Source: Megaleporinus macrocephalus (taxonomy: Eukaryota > Chordata > Actinopteri > Characiformes > Anostomidae). Taken from it: 64,000 nucleotides of DNA. Position numbers and translations under genes: made by a program. This document shows, in pieces, positions 1 through 12,001 of the stretch (position 1 is the first letter of the stretch; each line of letters starts with the position of its first letter). The notes under the pieces were generated by a model. The model ran no database searches, had not been told where the DNA came from, and saw nothing but the letters and a program-made list of their open reading frames with translations. The DNA is taken from assembly GCA_021613375.1 (NCBI GenBank), contig CM038727.1:2641668-2705667 (forward strand). Direction: 5' to 3'.

Positions 1-727
1 ATGCGTCACCCACCTCAACAGCCTTGGCCGCGTGACCCACCTCAGCAGCCTCGGCTGCGTCACCCACCTCAGCAGCCTCGGCTGCGTCACCCACCTCACC
101 CACCTCAAACAACTCAGCTGCCTCAGTCAACTCAACCGCCTCAGCTGCGTAAGCCACCTCAGCAGCCTCAGTCACGTCACCCACCTCAGCTGCCTCAGTC
201 ATCTCGGGGTGAGTAAAGAAAACAGATCTCAGATTCTGTTAACATGAACATACACTCTTACAAATAAAGGTACTTACTCAGATCTTGGGTTGGATACACG
301 TCTCTAGAGATAAACTTTCTCTGGTAGTGAAGCTTCTGCAAGGTTCTTCATGCTCACACATCTGTTTTACATAGAAACATCCATTAGAACGTTCTTCAGA
401 AGACCAAAAGTTCTTCTTCTACAGTAATGACACACTGATACTAACATGAGTGTAACTTCATTTGTAGTTCACAGAGAGTGTCCCGGGGTGAAGCCTCCTC
501 CTCGTCCTCGAACCGAAACCCAATATGGACCAAGAAATCAGTGGCCGCGTCACCAAGGACCTACTCGTCCTGGAGTGCTGCAGCGCCAGTGGGAGGAGGA
601 GGCCACTGAGAGGAGCCATGGCCCTGGACACCAGTACAGACAGGAGGCCAGAGGGAGACGTGGTGGAGGTCGAGGACGAGGCCGAAAAAGACAGGACTGG
701 TGGCAGCACGATGACAGATGTCTATGA
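1..727 (+). CDS. Modular array gene, copy A, 3' end only (last two exons)
   Basis: Only the end of this copy lies in the window. The first piece (1-208) is the E13 type, coding nine-residue Pro/Gln/Arg units (PPQQPRLRH and variants) and ending in phase 1 before a GTGAGT donor at 209. The last exon (468-727) follows a TTTGTAG acceptor and codes 86 residues ending in DDRCL and TGA. It has a Pro-rich start (ECPGVKPPPRP), a Trp/Glu-rich middle and an RG-rich stretch (ARGRRGGGRGRGRK) that resembles RGG-type RNA-binding tails. The same two exons end copies B, C and D. The family is not recognised. An RNA- or nucleic-acid-binding tail is inferred from composition only. The rest of the gene lies to the left of the window. 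Confidence 0.7.
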
Positions 728-1146
728 AGATCAACTATGTCATCTTAAAATCAACCCCAAACTTCTTCAATCAACCCCAACCTCCTAAAATCAAACCCTA
801 CCTTCTTCAATCAACCCCAACCTCCTAAAATCAACTCCAACCTCCTAAAATCAAACCCTACCTTCTTCAATCAACCCCAACCTCCTAAAATCAACTCCAA
901 CCTCCTAAAATCAACTCTAACCTTATTCAATCAGCCCCAACCTTCTAAAATCAACTCCAACCTCCTAAAATCAACTCTAACCTTCTTTAATCAACTCCAA
1001 CCTTCTAAAATCAACCCCAACCTCCCTCTAATCTAATCAACTCCAACATCTCACAATCAACCCCAACCTCCTTTAATCAACCCCAACCTCCTTCCTTCAA
1101 TCAACCCCACCTATGACAATCAAACCCAACATCCAGCAAAAATAAA
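728..1146 (+). repeat. 3' flank/3'UTR minisatellite of copy A with AATAAA
   Basis: Right after the stop codon comes a tandem array of about 20-bp half units (ATCAACCCCAACCTCCTAAA alternating with a TCTAACCTTCTTC form), roughly 40 bp per full unit. An A-rich stretch follows, with AATAAA at 1141-1146 as a possible poly(A) signal. The same layout follows copies B, C and D, so the array is probably transcribed as 3'UTR. The A-rich setting makes the signal uncertain. Confidence 0.6.
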
Positions 1147-1194
1147 AAAAATAAAAAAAACATTCAAATATGCTACAACTTTTTTTTTTTTTGG

Positions 1195-1435
1195 TGTAAT
1201 ATATTGTTCAGGTTCTGCTGAGAGTCTACAGGCTTTATTAGTGTAATACAGTGTTCAGGTATGTTACTGAACGTTCTGCTGAGAGTCTACAGGCTTTATT
1301 AGTGTAATACAGTCTTCAGGTATGTTACTGAACGTTCTGCTGAGACTCTAGAGGCTTTATTAGTGTAATACTGTGTTCAGGTATGTTACTGAACGTTCTG
1401 CTGAGGGTCTACAGGCTTTATTATTGTTTCTTTTT
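1195..1435 (+). repeat. 61-bp tandem repeat, about 4 units
   Basis: Units begin with GCTTTATTAGTGTAATACAG and continue through GTTACTGAACGTTCTGCTGA to a CTACAG end, with a period of about 61 bp. The array sits at the same place downstream of all four gene copies with small unit-number differences. No coding potential was seen. Confidence 0.75.
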
Positions 1436-1960
1436 CTCTGATAATTAAAGACCTTCATGTTTATATGCGTCACATGAACAGATGTTAGTTGGAATCTGCT
1501 GAACACTGATGTACTTAGTACTAAACACTGCTGTCTGTACTAGACTGGTAAAACTTCCTATTACAGAACCCTACGTTCTAGCTAATAACCAGGTAGGTGT
1601 GAGGTACCAACTCAGGAAACTGTGGCTATGCATTGACGTATATATTAATATATAATATGGTTTAATCTGTGTATGTATCTATGTGTAAACATATGTTCTC
1701 ATTCTAAACTCCACCTGATCCAGTTTAGAAAGTGTGTTTTAGTGTTAATCAGTTCTACAAGTGTTCAGCTTTACAGTCATACGAGTCTTTAATTAGAATT
1801 TACTGTAGTTATTAATCAACCACACACCTTTACAGCTTCTACACTCACTGACCCCCAAAAACTGAAACCTGTAGCACAATTATGATCATTAGTAACTCAT
1901 GTAGTCTCTCCATTGTCCTGATACACTAAACCATAAGTACATTCTCTACCTTAACACTCA
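1436..1960. other. Conserved non-coding spacer after copy A
   Basis: About 530 bp of mostly unique AT-rich sequence with no ORF that I can support. It recurs nearly unchanged after copies B, C and D, so it is part of the duplicated unit. Confidence 0.5.
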
Positions 1961-4345
1961 TTTATCAACTCTGAACACACTTTTACACTGAACACACTTC
2001 CTACACTACACACATCATTAAACACTGAACACACTTCCTACATTACACACATCATTAAACACTGAACACACTTACTACATTACATACATCATTAAACACT
2101 GAACACACTTCCTACATTACACACATCATTTAACACTGAACACACTTCATACACTACACACATCATTAAACACTGAACACACTTCCTACATTACATACAT
2201 CATTAAACACTGAACACACTTCCTACATTACACACATCATTAAACACTGAACACACTTCCTACATTACACACATCATTAAACACTGAACACACTTCCTAC
2301 ATTACATACATCATTAAACACTGCACACACTTTCTAAATTACACACATCATTAAACACTGAACACACTTCCTACATAACACACATCATTAAACACTGAAC
2401 ACACTTCCTACATTTCACATCATTAAACACTGAACACACTTCCTACACTACACACATCATTAAACACTGAACACACTTCCTACATTACACACATCATTAA
2501 ACACTGAACAAACTTCCTACATTACACACATCATTAAACACTGAACACACTTCCTACATTACACACATCATTAAACACTGAACACACTTCCTACATTACA
2601 CACATCATTAAACACTGAACACACTTCCTACATTTCACATCATTAAACTCTGAACACACTTCCTACTCTATATACATCATTAAACACTGAACACACTTCC
2701 TACACTACACACATCATTAAACACTGAACACACTTCCTACATTACACATCATTAAACACTGAACACACTTCCTACATTACACATCATTAAACACTGAACA
2801 CACTTCATACACTACACACATCATTAAACACTGAACACACTTCCTACATTACACACATCATTAAACACTGAACACACTTCCTACATTACACACATCATTA
2901 AACACTAAACACACTTCCTACATTACACACATCATTAAACACTGAACACACTTCCTACATTACACATCATTATACACTGAACACACTTCCTACACTACAC
3001 ACATCATTAATCACTAAACACACTTCCTACATTACACATCATTAAACACTTAACACACTTCATACACTACACACATCATTAAACACTGAACACACTTCCT
3101 ACATTACATACATCATTAAACACTGAACACACTTCCTACACTACACACATCATTAAACACTGAACACACTTCCTACATTTCACATCATTAAACACTGAAC
3201 ACACTTCCTGCATTACATACATCATTAAACACTGAACACACTTCCTACATTACACATCATTAAACACTGAACACACGTCCTACATTACACACATCATTAA
3301 ACACTGAACATACTTCCTACATTACACACATCATTAAACACTGAACACACTTCCTACATCACACACATCATTAAACACTGAACACACTTCCTACATTACA
3401 CACATCATTAAACACTGAACACATTTCCTACATTACACACATCATTAAACACTGAACACACTTCCTACATTACACACATCATTAAACACTGAACATACTT
3501 CCTACATTACACACATCATTAAACACTGAACATACTTCCTACATTACACACATCATTAAACACTGAACACACTTCCTACATTACACACATCATTAAACAC
3601 TGAACACATTTCCTACATTACACACATCATTAAACACTGAACACACTTCCTACATTACACACATCATTAAACACTGAACACACTTCCTACATTACACACA
3701 TCATTAAACACTGAACATACTTCCTACATTACACACATCATTAAACACTGAACACACTTCCTACATTACACACATCATTAAACACTGAACACATTTCCTA
3801 CATTACACACATCATTAAACACTGAACACACTTCCTACATTACACACATCATTAAACACTGAACACACTTCCTGCATTACATACATAATTAAACACTGAA
3901 CACACTTCCTACATTACACACATCATTAAACAGAACACACTTCCTACATTACACAAATCATTAAACACTGAACACACTTCCTACATTTCACATCATTAAA
4001 CACTGAACACACTTCCTGCATTACATACATCATTAAACACTGAACACACTTCCTACATTACACATCATTAAACACTGAACACACTTCCTACATTACACAC
4101 ATCATTAAACACTGAACACACTTCCTACATTACACACATCATTAAACACTGAACACACTTCCTACACTATATACATCATTAAACACTGAACACACTTCCT
4201 ACATTACACACATCATTAAACACTGAACACACTTCCTACATTACACACATCATTAAACACTGAATGCACTTCCTACATTACACACATCATTAAACACTGA
4301 ATGCACTTCCTACATTACACACATCATTAAACACTGAACACCTGT
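1961..4345 (+). repeat. 37-bp satellite array, about 64 units
   Basis: Head-to-tail repeats of a 37-bp unit built around CATTAAACACTGAACACACT followed by TCCTACATTACACACAT, with 33-bp variants lacking CACA. The same satellite follows every gene copy but in very different lengths: about 2.4 kb here, 3.3 kb after B, 0.65 kb after C and 0.95 kb after D. No ORF. Confidence 0.9.
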
Positions 4346-4729
4346 TTCTATTGGAGAACACTGGCATGTACATCACACACCCATGTACCGATTACCTGAA
4401 CCCAGCGCTCACAGGTGAACACACGAATGGCTGAACGTCAGAAATCAGCACCTGAGCTCCATAAAGAGAACACAGGTTCCACATCTTGGTTGGAGCTACA
4501 ATGGAGGCTGATGCTGGACGAAGAGGATGTTTACATCATTACCCACAACACCACACTCAGCTACATCCACTCAGTGAGCTTATCTGCTCTGGGTGGTCTC
4601 CTGAAAACACATCCAGAACACATGAAGCAGATCTACAGGGTTCTGTTTCAGCTCAGCTCTGACGGAGTGAAGCAGCTGCAGTATGAATATGTGCTAGTAC
4701 GCTGTGCTGTCCTCTCACTGGTCCTGTAA
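4346..4729 (+). pseudogene. Deleted copy of the conserved 106-codon ORF block
   Basis: The flanking block (AACACCTGTTTCTATTGGAG onward) is shared with the other units. A deletion of several hundred bases joins GAAGAGGATGT directly to the ACATCATTACCC part of the ORF, so only its 3' portion (about 4533-4729, ending SLVL and TAA) remains. The ORF's acceptor and first half are gone. Confidence 0.5.
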
Positions 4730-4866
4730 TCCACTGTCCTGGAACACAGCACTGTACTGAATGTCTGTCTGGGTTTGGTGTCATCTGGTACAGCCACCGG
4801 GTTCCTCAAGTACTGAACTGGTTCATCATGTACGGTCACTGGAGCTAATACAGTGGACAGTAGGTG

Positions 4867-4868
<2 letters not shown>

Positions 4869-4914
<46 letters not shown>
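4869..4914. repeat. (TA)n microsatellite
   Basis: Uninterrupted AT dinucleotides. They produce meaningless Ile-Tyr reading frames on both strands. Confidence 0.95.
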
Positions 4915-4917
<3 letters not shown>

Positions 4918-5235
4918 TAACTGTTTCACTATTTAAGGTGGAATGGCATAATTTGAACACCAGGTGTTTGAAGTTGAAACTTTGTTTTCTTTCTTCGGTT
5001 TGATGTTCAGCACTCAGCAGCTTTTGAATCAGCCAACATCAGTTACATCTATGAGAAGCTTCAGTGGAGTCCTTTGTTTGGGCCTTGATTGCAAAAATTT
5101 GGGAACCACAGATTGTATATCTTGTTTATAGATTGTATAGCTGATTGTATAGATTGGATAGCTCCGCCTCCCTGTAGATACACTGATTGTTCATTTTATC
5201 AGCTCTGCTTAACATATAGAAGCATTTTATAGCTC
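4915..5235. other. Intergenic block shared with 44028-44340
   Basis: Sequence starting CACTAACTGTTTCACTATTT, shared with the C-D spacer. No supportable ORF. It leads into the 73-bp minisatellite. Confidence 0.45.
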
Positions 5236-5608
5236 TACCATTATAGACTGTGGTCCATCTCCAGTCTCTGTAGAAGAGGACAAGACCATATGATGATCTG
5301 TAAAGTGATGGTCAGGCCTGTGGATCAGACAGTCAAGTGTCTGTAGGAGAGGACAGGGCATATGCTGACCTATAAAGTGATGGACAGGCGTGTGGATCAG
5401 ATGGTCCAGTCTCTAGAAGAGGACAGGGCCAAACGGTGACCAATAAAGTGATGGTTGGGTCTGTGGATCAGACAGTTCAGACACTGTAGAAAAGAACAGG
5501 GTTATATAGTGATCTATAATGTGACGGTCAGCTCTGTGGATCAGACAGTCCACTCTCTGTAGTTAAAGCCAGGGTTGTATAATGATCTATATAGCCAGGG
5601 TTGTATAA
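5236..5608 (+). repeat. About 73-bp minisatellite, short array
   Basis: Degenerate units carrying GATCAGACAGTCCAGTCTCT, GTAGAAGAGGACAGGG and ATCTATAAAGTGATGGTCAG. Longer arrays occur at 44341-45690 and 63420-64000. The array breaks off directly into the Tc1-like fragment. Confidence 0.75.
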
Positions 5609-6530
5609 AGCTTTAAACATCTCAAGCAGCACTGTGCAAGTGATCATATTGAAATGGAAGGAGTATCAGACCACTGCAAATCTACCAAGACCCGGCCGTC
5701 CCTCTAAACTATCAGCTCAAACAAGGAGAAGACTGATCAGAGAAGCAGCCAAGAGGCCCATGATCACTCTGGATGAACTGTAGAGATCTACAGCTGAGGT
5801 GAGAGAATCTGTTCATAGGACAACAATCAGTCCTACACTGCACAGATCTGACCTTTATGAAAGAGTGGCAAGAAGAAAGCCATTTCTCAAAGACATCCAT
5901 AAAAAGTCTCGTTTAAAGTTAAAGCCACCTGGGAGACCCACCAAACATGTGGAAGAAGGTGCTCTGGTCAGATGAAACCAAAATCAAACTTTTTGGCCAA
6001 AAAGTTGTTTGGCGTAAAAGCAACTCAGCTCAACACCCTGAACACACCATCCCCACTGTCAAACATGGTGGTGGCAGCATCATGGTTTGGGTCTGTTTTT
6101 CTTCAGCAGGGACGGGAAGATGGTTAAGATTGATGGGAAAATGGATGGAGCCAAATACAGGACCATTCTGGAAGAAAACCTGCTGGAGTCTGTAAAAGAC
6201 CTGAGACTGGGATGGAGACTTATCTTCCAACAAGACAATGATCCAAAACATAAAGCTAAATCTACAATGGAGTGGTTCACAAATAAACGTATCCAGGTGT
6301 TAGAACGGCCAAGTCAAAGTCCAGACCTGAATCCAATTGAGAATCTGTGGAAAGATCTGAAAACTGCTGTTCACAAACGCTCTCCATTCAACCTCACTGA
6401 GCTCCAGCTGTTTTGTAAGGAAGAATGGACCAAAATTTCAGTCTCTCGATGTAACACTGATAGAGACATACCCCAAACTACCTGCAGCTGTAATCACACC
6501 AAAAGGTGGCGCTACAAAATATGTAAATAA
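5609..6530 (+). mobile_element. Tc1/mariner-like transposon fragment, both ends missing, transposase broken
   Basis: Coding remnants of a fish Tc1-like transposase. The N-terminal DNA-binding part starts in the middle (ALNISSSTVQVIILKWKEY) and includes the linker LPRPGRPSKLSAQTRRRLI. An in-frame stop follows at DEL. Catalytic parts survive: LWSDETKI (first Asp), FQQDNDPKH (second Asp) and [11 protein letters not shown] (the third acidic position and context), but frameshifts separate them. No terminal inverted repeat is present on either side, unlike the copy at 46660-48041, so this is a dead remnant. Confidence 0.9.
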
Positions 6531-6538
6531 CAAAGTAA

Positions 6539-6828
6539 ATGACATCTGAACACCTGAATATTGATCTGAATATATTGGAGGGGAAACTGCATTGTCAGGT
6601 AACGCTGATCATTTGGGTAAAAAGGTGTCTTGTGAATTTTAACTCACCCAGCGTTGATACCCAGGTAGCTGATACCACTGTGTGTCTAATCCTTTCTTCT
6701 GTTTTTATTTCCATCTCTTACTTTATTTTTCCAGAAGCACATGGAGATTCAGTGGAACTTAAAACCCCCTGAAATGAGACGACACCCTGACCCTGTATCT
6801 CAGCTCCCTGTTCCTTATTTTTAATAAA
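6539..6828 (+). CDS. Putative two-exon small ORF or 3' end of an unknown gene, A-B spacer copy
   Basis: A 60-base open segment starting ATG (6539-6598, MTSEHLNIDL...) ends in CAG before GTAACG. About 136 bases later a pyrimidine-rich tract and TTTTTCCAG open a second segment (6735-6824), KHMEIQWNLK... to VPYF and TAA. The splice keeps frame and would give 49 residues. The stop overlaps a poly(A)-type signal, AATAAA, at 6823-6828. This looks like the 3' end of a transcription unit, perhaps of a larger gene cut off by the Tc1-like insertion next door. The same structure is intact at 48065-48350 and frameshifted at 31104-31400. Not recognised as any family. Confidence 0.35.
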
Positions 6829-7151
6829 CCAAACATGAAGCTACCCAGTTGTGTTTTTTTTTATGGTAAAAGGTGTGAATCTAGTGTTTGAAAATGATTA
6901 ACTCACATATTTCTGGTTGTTGTAATGTTTCTTGACTGTAAGATTACTCCTGCAACAGTTTTGCTCTCCTCTCCCTCTCACTGAGAAAACTGTACCTCCT
7001 AACTCCTTTTTCAGAGTGATGGGAACTCCCCCATACAGCACAGCAAACCACACTGGAGACTATATGCAAGAACAACATGTAGGAAAGGGCACAAATTTAT
7101 GTTTGAGTTTATTAAATATTAACTTAGTCGCGGCAGTAAATACTGTATATA

Positions 7152-7216
<65 letters not shown>

Positions 7217-7440
7217 ACTGTATACAACTGTAATAAGGTAAACACCCTGAAACTACTTGTAATGTACCTGTACCTGTATAAGAACATGGTTTATATAAAC
7301 TGAGGGTCTAACAGAAGCTCTGGGGGGCAACAAGCAAAAAAACAGATTGAAAGTGTGTTGCTGAGCTGCTGTTTATTAATTTTTCTTTGTCAGATGTCAT
7401 TAGAACAGATGCACATAATCATAAATATATATAGCATACC
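6829..7440. other. Intergenic spacer with (TA)n at about 7141-7210
   Basis: Conserved among the three complete spacers, with no supportable gene. The open frame through it depends on the TA microsatellite. Confidence 0.4.
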
Positions 7441-9475
7441 TATCCTCTCTTATTGAACATAGCAAAAACAACCCTAGAGTTTTATTTAGCACCATCGCAA
7501 AACTTACCAAAAACCAGGAACTGAACCTCAAATACCCGCCGACTACAGCAGCAATGATTTCATGGACTTCTTTAATAGCAAAATCGAGAATATTAGACAA
7601 AACGTTCAACTGACACCAGTAACCTATCCTTCATCTGGTTTGGCTGAGCACGAAATGTGGTTCTAGAAGAAAGACTAGAAACATTCTGTCCACTCCAGCA
7701 GACAGAACTAGAAAAACTAATCTCTTCCTCAAATTCTGCTACATGCAACTCAATATGATTCCAACAAACCTATTGAAACAAGTATTACCAGCTATTATTA
7801 AACCCATTTTAACTATCATTAACTCTTCTCTTAGTCTGGGTCATGTACCTAAGTCTTTTAAACTAGCTGTGATAAAACCCTTGATAAAGAAACCAAATCT
7901 AGACCCCAAAGAACTGTCCAGTTATAGACCCATTTCCAATGTACCTTTTATCTCTAAGATTTTAGAAAAGGCTGTAGCTCAACAACTCTGTTCATATTTA
8001 CATAAGAACAACATATATGAAAAATTCCAATCTGGTTTTAGGCCACACCACAGCACAGAGGCAGCTTTAGTTAAGATAACAAATGATCTTCTTCTTGCCT
8101 CTGATCAGGACCACGTATCTCTACTGGTGTTACTAGATCTAAGCGCAGCTTTTGACACTATAGATCAGATATTCTCTCAGACAGATTAGAAAATATAGTT
8201 GGAATCACAGGAACTGCTTTATCCTGGTTCACATCTTACCTTAGTGATCGTTTGCAGTTTGTAAAGATAAATAATGTATCATCTAATTATACAAAAGTGA
8301 AATATGGAGTTCCACAAGGTTCTGTTTTAGGTCCTCTGTTATTTACACTATATATGCTACCATTAGGCTCAGTTATAAATAGACCAGATGATAAATCCAG
8401 ATTAGATAAGATAGAAGATTGTGTAAGAGATATTAGACTTTGGATGCTACAGAACTTTCTTGTTTTGAATCCTGATAAAATGGAAGTTCTCCTCCTCGGC
8501 CCAAAGGCTGCTCGGACTAAATGTTCAGATTTAATGTTAAATCTTGCTGACTTCTCTGTAGTTCCTGGTTCAGTAGCCAAAAATCTTGGTGTAACAATTG
8601 ACTCAGATCTGACATTTAATCAACACATAGGTAATATTACAAGAACAGCGTTTCTTCACCTGCAAAACGTTTCAAAGTTAAGAAATGCGTTATCTGTGTC
8701 TGATGCTGAAAAGTTAGTGCATGTCTTTATAACCTCAAGGCTAGTTTACTGTAATGCATTATTGTCAGGATGCTCCAGCAGGAACCTGAATAAACTTCAG
8801 TTAGTTCAGAACGCTGCAGCTAGAGTACTAACTAAAGCCAGAACCTTCCATCATCAGTCCAGTTTTATCAGCTACACTGGCTTCCTGTTAAATTCCGTAT
8901 CGACTATACAATTCTTTTACTGACGTATAAAACCCTGCACGGTCTCAACCGGAGTACCTGCAAGATCTACTTTCCTATTATGAACCACCACGTTCACTCA
9001 GATCACAGGATGCTGGTTTTCTAATAGTTCCTAAAATTCAGAAGACTACAATGAGGGGAAGAGCTTTTCCTACAAAGCCCCCAAACTCTGGAATAATCTC
9101 CCAGTTAATGTTCGAGACTCTGACACAGTCTCAATATTTAAGTCTAGACTGAAAACAGACTGGTTTATTTTAGCTTTTGGAGACTGAGCTATGCTTCTCA
9201 TCCACTATATTACTCCAAACCTGAACTAACCTTGTTTTTCATTCTTCTTCTTTCTGAGGTAATAACAGCCCACCTGTCCTGCCGAATACTGTTGTAGGAC
9301 TGACCACCAGTACCCCCTTGTTACCTTGTAACCTCTTCATCGATGTCATCTGCTGCACCTTGATTGCATTACTGTATCATCCACATGTAGCACGTGTGCA
9401 GTGCCTTTTAGTTCATTCTGTTTATAATCAGATCTGTCCGAGTCACCAGCTACACTCTAAACACTCCATATCCTC
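7441..9475 (+). mobile_element. L2-clade LINE fragment, reverse transcriptase broken
   Basis: Reverse transcriptase remnants typical of fish L2-like LINEs: [50 protein letters not shown], then after a frameshift [18 protein letters not shown] and later [20 protein letters not shown]. Relative to the copy at 48891-50590, about 53 bases are missing exactly where the catalytic [11 protein letters not shown] motif should be, so this copy cannot encode an active enzyme. The 5' part (endonuclease) is absent. It continues into a 3'UTR carrying a 33-bp minisatellite. Confidence 0.85.
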
Positions 9476-10235
9476 TGTACTAACCTAAACCTGAACTATC
9501 TCTGTCTCTGTACTAAACTAAACCTGAACTAACTCTGTCTCTGTACTAAACTAAACCTGAACTAACTCTGTCTCTGTACTAACCTAAACCAGAACTAACT
9601 CTGTCTCTGTACTAACCTAAACCAGAACTAACTCTGTCTCTGTACTAACCCAAACCAGAACTAACTCGGTCTCTGTAGTAACCCAAACCAGAACTAACTC
9701 TGTCTCTGTACTAACCTAAACCAGAACTAACTCTGTCTCTATACTAACCTAAACCAGAACTAACTCTGTCTCTGTACTAACCCAAACCAGAACTAACTCT
9801 GTCTCTGTACTAACCTAAACCAGAACTAACTCTGTCTCTGTACTAACACAAACCAGAGCTAACTCAGTCTCTATACTAACCTAAACCAGAACTAACTCTG
9901 TCTCTGTACTAACACAAACCAGAACTAACTCTGTCTCTGTACTAACACAAACCAGAGCTAACTCAGTCTCTATACTAACCTAAACCAGAACTAACTCTGT
10001 CTCTGTACTAACACAAACCAGAACTAACTCTGTCTCTGTACTAACCTAAACCAGAACTAACTCTGTCTCTATACTAACCTAAACCAGAACTAACTCTGTC
10101 TCTGTACTAACCCAAACCAGAACTAACTCTGTCTCTGTACTAACCTAAACCAGAACTAACTCTATCTCTGTACTAACCCAAACCAGAACTAACTCTGTCT
10201 CTGTACTAACCCAAACCAGAACTAACTCGGTCTCT
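9476..10235 (+). repeat. 33-bp minisatellite inside the L2 3'UTR
   Basis: Units of CTCTGTCTCTGTACTAACCT plus AAACCAGAACTAA, with CCCA/CCTA variants, around 23 units. The paralogous array is at 50590-51155. Confidence 0.9.
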
Positions 10236-10612
10236 TTTCTCTCTCTGAGGTAATAGCCGCCCACCTGTCCCGCCAAATACTCTAAAGGACTGACCACCAG
10301 GGCCCCCCTGTCACCCAGCACCAACCAGCTCTCCTCTCCATTTGTGCCATTTGCTCCACCTTGATTGCATCACTGTATCACCCACCTGATGTAGAACCTG
10401 TCCAGCATCTAAAGCTTTTACCTTTAGACTCAGCTTTAGTTTATAAACTGTAAATACTGTTCGACCAGAGGAGGATGGGTCTCCCCTTGTGAGTCTGGTT
10501 CCTCCGAAGGTTTCTTCCTCCAGTTGAGGGAGTTGTTGCTGCCACTGTTGCCTCTGGCTCCCTCTCAAGGGATGAAGTGTGTGATTTCATGTTTTTCATG
10601 CTTTAAAATTCC
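10236..10612 (+). mobile_element. L2-type LINE 3' end
   Basis: The sequence ends with the GGTTCCTCCGAAGGTTTCTT ... GAGGGAGTTGTTGCTGCCAC region familiar from the 3' ends of fish L2-like LINEs and related SINEs. It is separated from the coding part by the minisatellite. Identical structure at 51156-51540. Confidence 0.7.
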
Positions 10613-10888
10613 TGTAAAGCTGACTATCAAAGCCACCAGTGAAGCTACACGTTACACGTGTCTTCTGAGTTTATATGGATGTTGATGGTAAAATGTGGAA
10701 GATCTGAAAATACTAGGTTTTCTTTTGGGACTATTTTAACCTCAAAGCGTCCTGCATGTATCCCTCCACCATGAATGGAGTTTAAGACTGAGATCTTCTC
10801 TAAACTATCATGAACAGCGTCTCAGAATCAGACAGTGTATTTATAACATCTACTGTAATAACTTTCTGTGAGGAGCTTTTAGAGGTCT
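10613..10888. other. Distal upstream block of copy B
   Basis: Begins CTGACTATCAAAGCCAC and matches 34259-34515 and 51541-51805 upstream of copies C and D. No ORF of note. It is interrupted at 10889 by a LINE fragment unique to this copy. Confidence 0.5.
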
Positions 10889-11531
10889 CCCTTCACTGTC
10901 TTCCTGTAGCTGCTCGCATTCAGTTTAAAGTTCTGATGCCTACAAAGCCAAGACTGGACCAGCTCCTTCTGACCTTATGGCAATGGTCAAAAATCGAATC
11001 GCACCTCGAGCCCTTCGGGCTTCAAGTACGGCTCGGCTTAACTCGCCATCACTCAAGATTCATGTAAGACACGCAACAAAACGCTTCTCTGTCCTGGAGC
11101 CCAGATGGTGGAACGAACTTCCACTGGCTGTCCGAACAGCGAACTCTCTCACGGTCTTCAAACGCAGACTGAAGACCACCATCTCTTTGTAAAGCACTTA
11201 TAATCACTAATATACTAAAGTATGGTATAAACAGTAATTGCACTTTATCTTCTAGGAGCACTGACTAAGTACTGCACTTGTACTGTATGTAGTCTTGTAT
11301 TTGTTCTCTTCTCTGTAGGTGTTCCAGTCTGGCTAGGTATTGCATTGTCTTTTTTCTAGGTATCAGCACTGGCCCTGTGTTTATGGAAGTGTTTGAGTAT
11401 AAGAGTGGTTTGGACTTAATCCTGTTGTACTAGATAGAGATTCATACTCTAACCAACACTAAGCACTTTTGTAAGTCGCTCTGGATAAGAGCGTCTGCTA
11501 AATGACGTAAATGTAAATGTAAATGTAAATG
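10889..11531 (+). mobile_element. LINE 3'-end fragment inserted upstream of copy B only
   Basis: Encodes C-terminal LINE fragments (LHCLPVAARIQFKVLMPTKP; later FSVLEPRWWNELPLAVRTAN and FKRRLKTTISL). It ends with the common fish LINE/SINE tail GTAAGTCGCTCTGGATAAGA, GCGTCTGCTAAATG and short AAATGT repeats. Copies C and D are uninterrupted here and carry GGATGTCTGG or GGACGTCTGG at the break, which B has lost. The insertion therefore came with a small deletion of about 10 bp. Confidence 0.8.
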
Positions 11532-11995
11532 TTCCACTCACCACCACTGTGAACAGATCTGACACCAAACCACTCTGAGCGACTCTGTTTACATCCTGAT
11601 CATTAAAGAACAGGGTAGTAAAGTATACAGTGCTCCTATATGGTCAGTGGAGCTGATATAATGGACAGTGAGTGGAGATATAAGGAGGTGTACCTAATAA
11701 AGGGTCAGGTTGGTGTACATGGATGGATACTGATCCTGAACACACTGAACTGAAACTGCTGGATGAAGGAATTCTATGGCTCCTTTAATATTTCTCATAG
11801 AGTCTCTATGGATGGTGTTCTGTGAGGAGATGAGATGAAGCTACAGCAGGTTGTCCGTCTGATTCACATGAACTGCTCAAATCTGAGAAGTGAGGAGTAA
11901 ACACAGCAGCGTCGCTACGATTCACTACATGAAGCCCATTAACTGTAGCCTCACATTCAATTACCAACAGAGACCTCCACAGAGTGTCCAACATT
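11532..11995. repeat. Conserved upstream block of copy B with MITE-like repeat
   Basis: Shared with 34530-34995 and 51820-52290. It contains GTCAGTGGAGCTGATATAAT, GGACAGTGAGTGGAGATATA and AGGTGTACCTAATAAAG. These words resemble a dispersed fish repeat, and related words also occur in the spacers near 4840, 24360 and 61095. No gene seen. Confidence 0.5.
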
Positions 11996-12001
11996 CCGCT
12001 G

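Noticed and set aside
1961..4345. CRISPR-like regular array
   Set aside because: No unique spacers between repeats; units are contiguous satellite in a vertebrate setting.
7140..7303. Ile-Tyr frames over TA tracts (also 4869, 25657, 31710, 43951)
   Set aside because: Dinucleotide repeats read as IYIYIY; not coding.
11470..11531. tRNA-derived SINE
   Set aside because: The GTAAGTCGCTCTGGATAAGA tail is shared by LINEs and SINEs; the upstream part codes LINE reverse transcriptase C-terminus, and no A/B box was seen.
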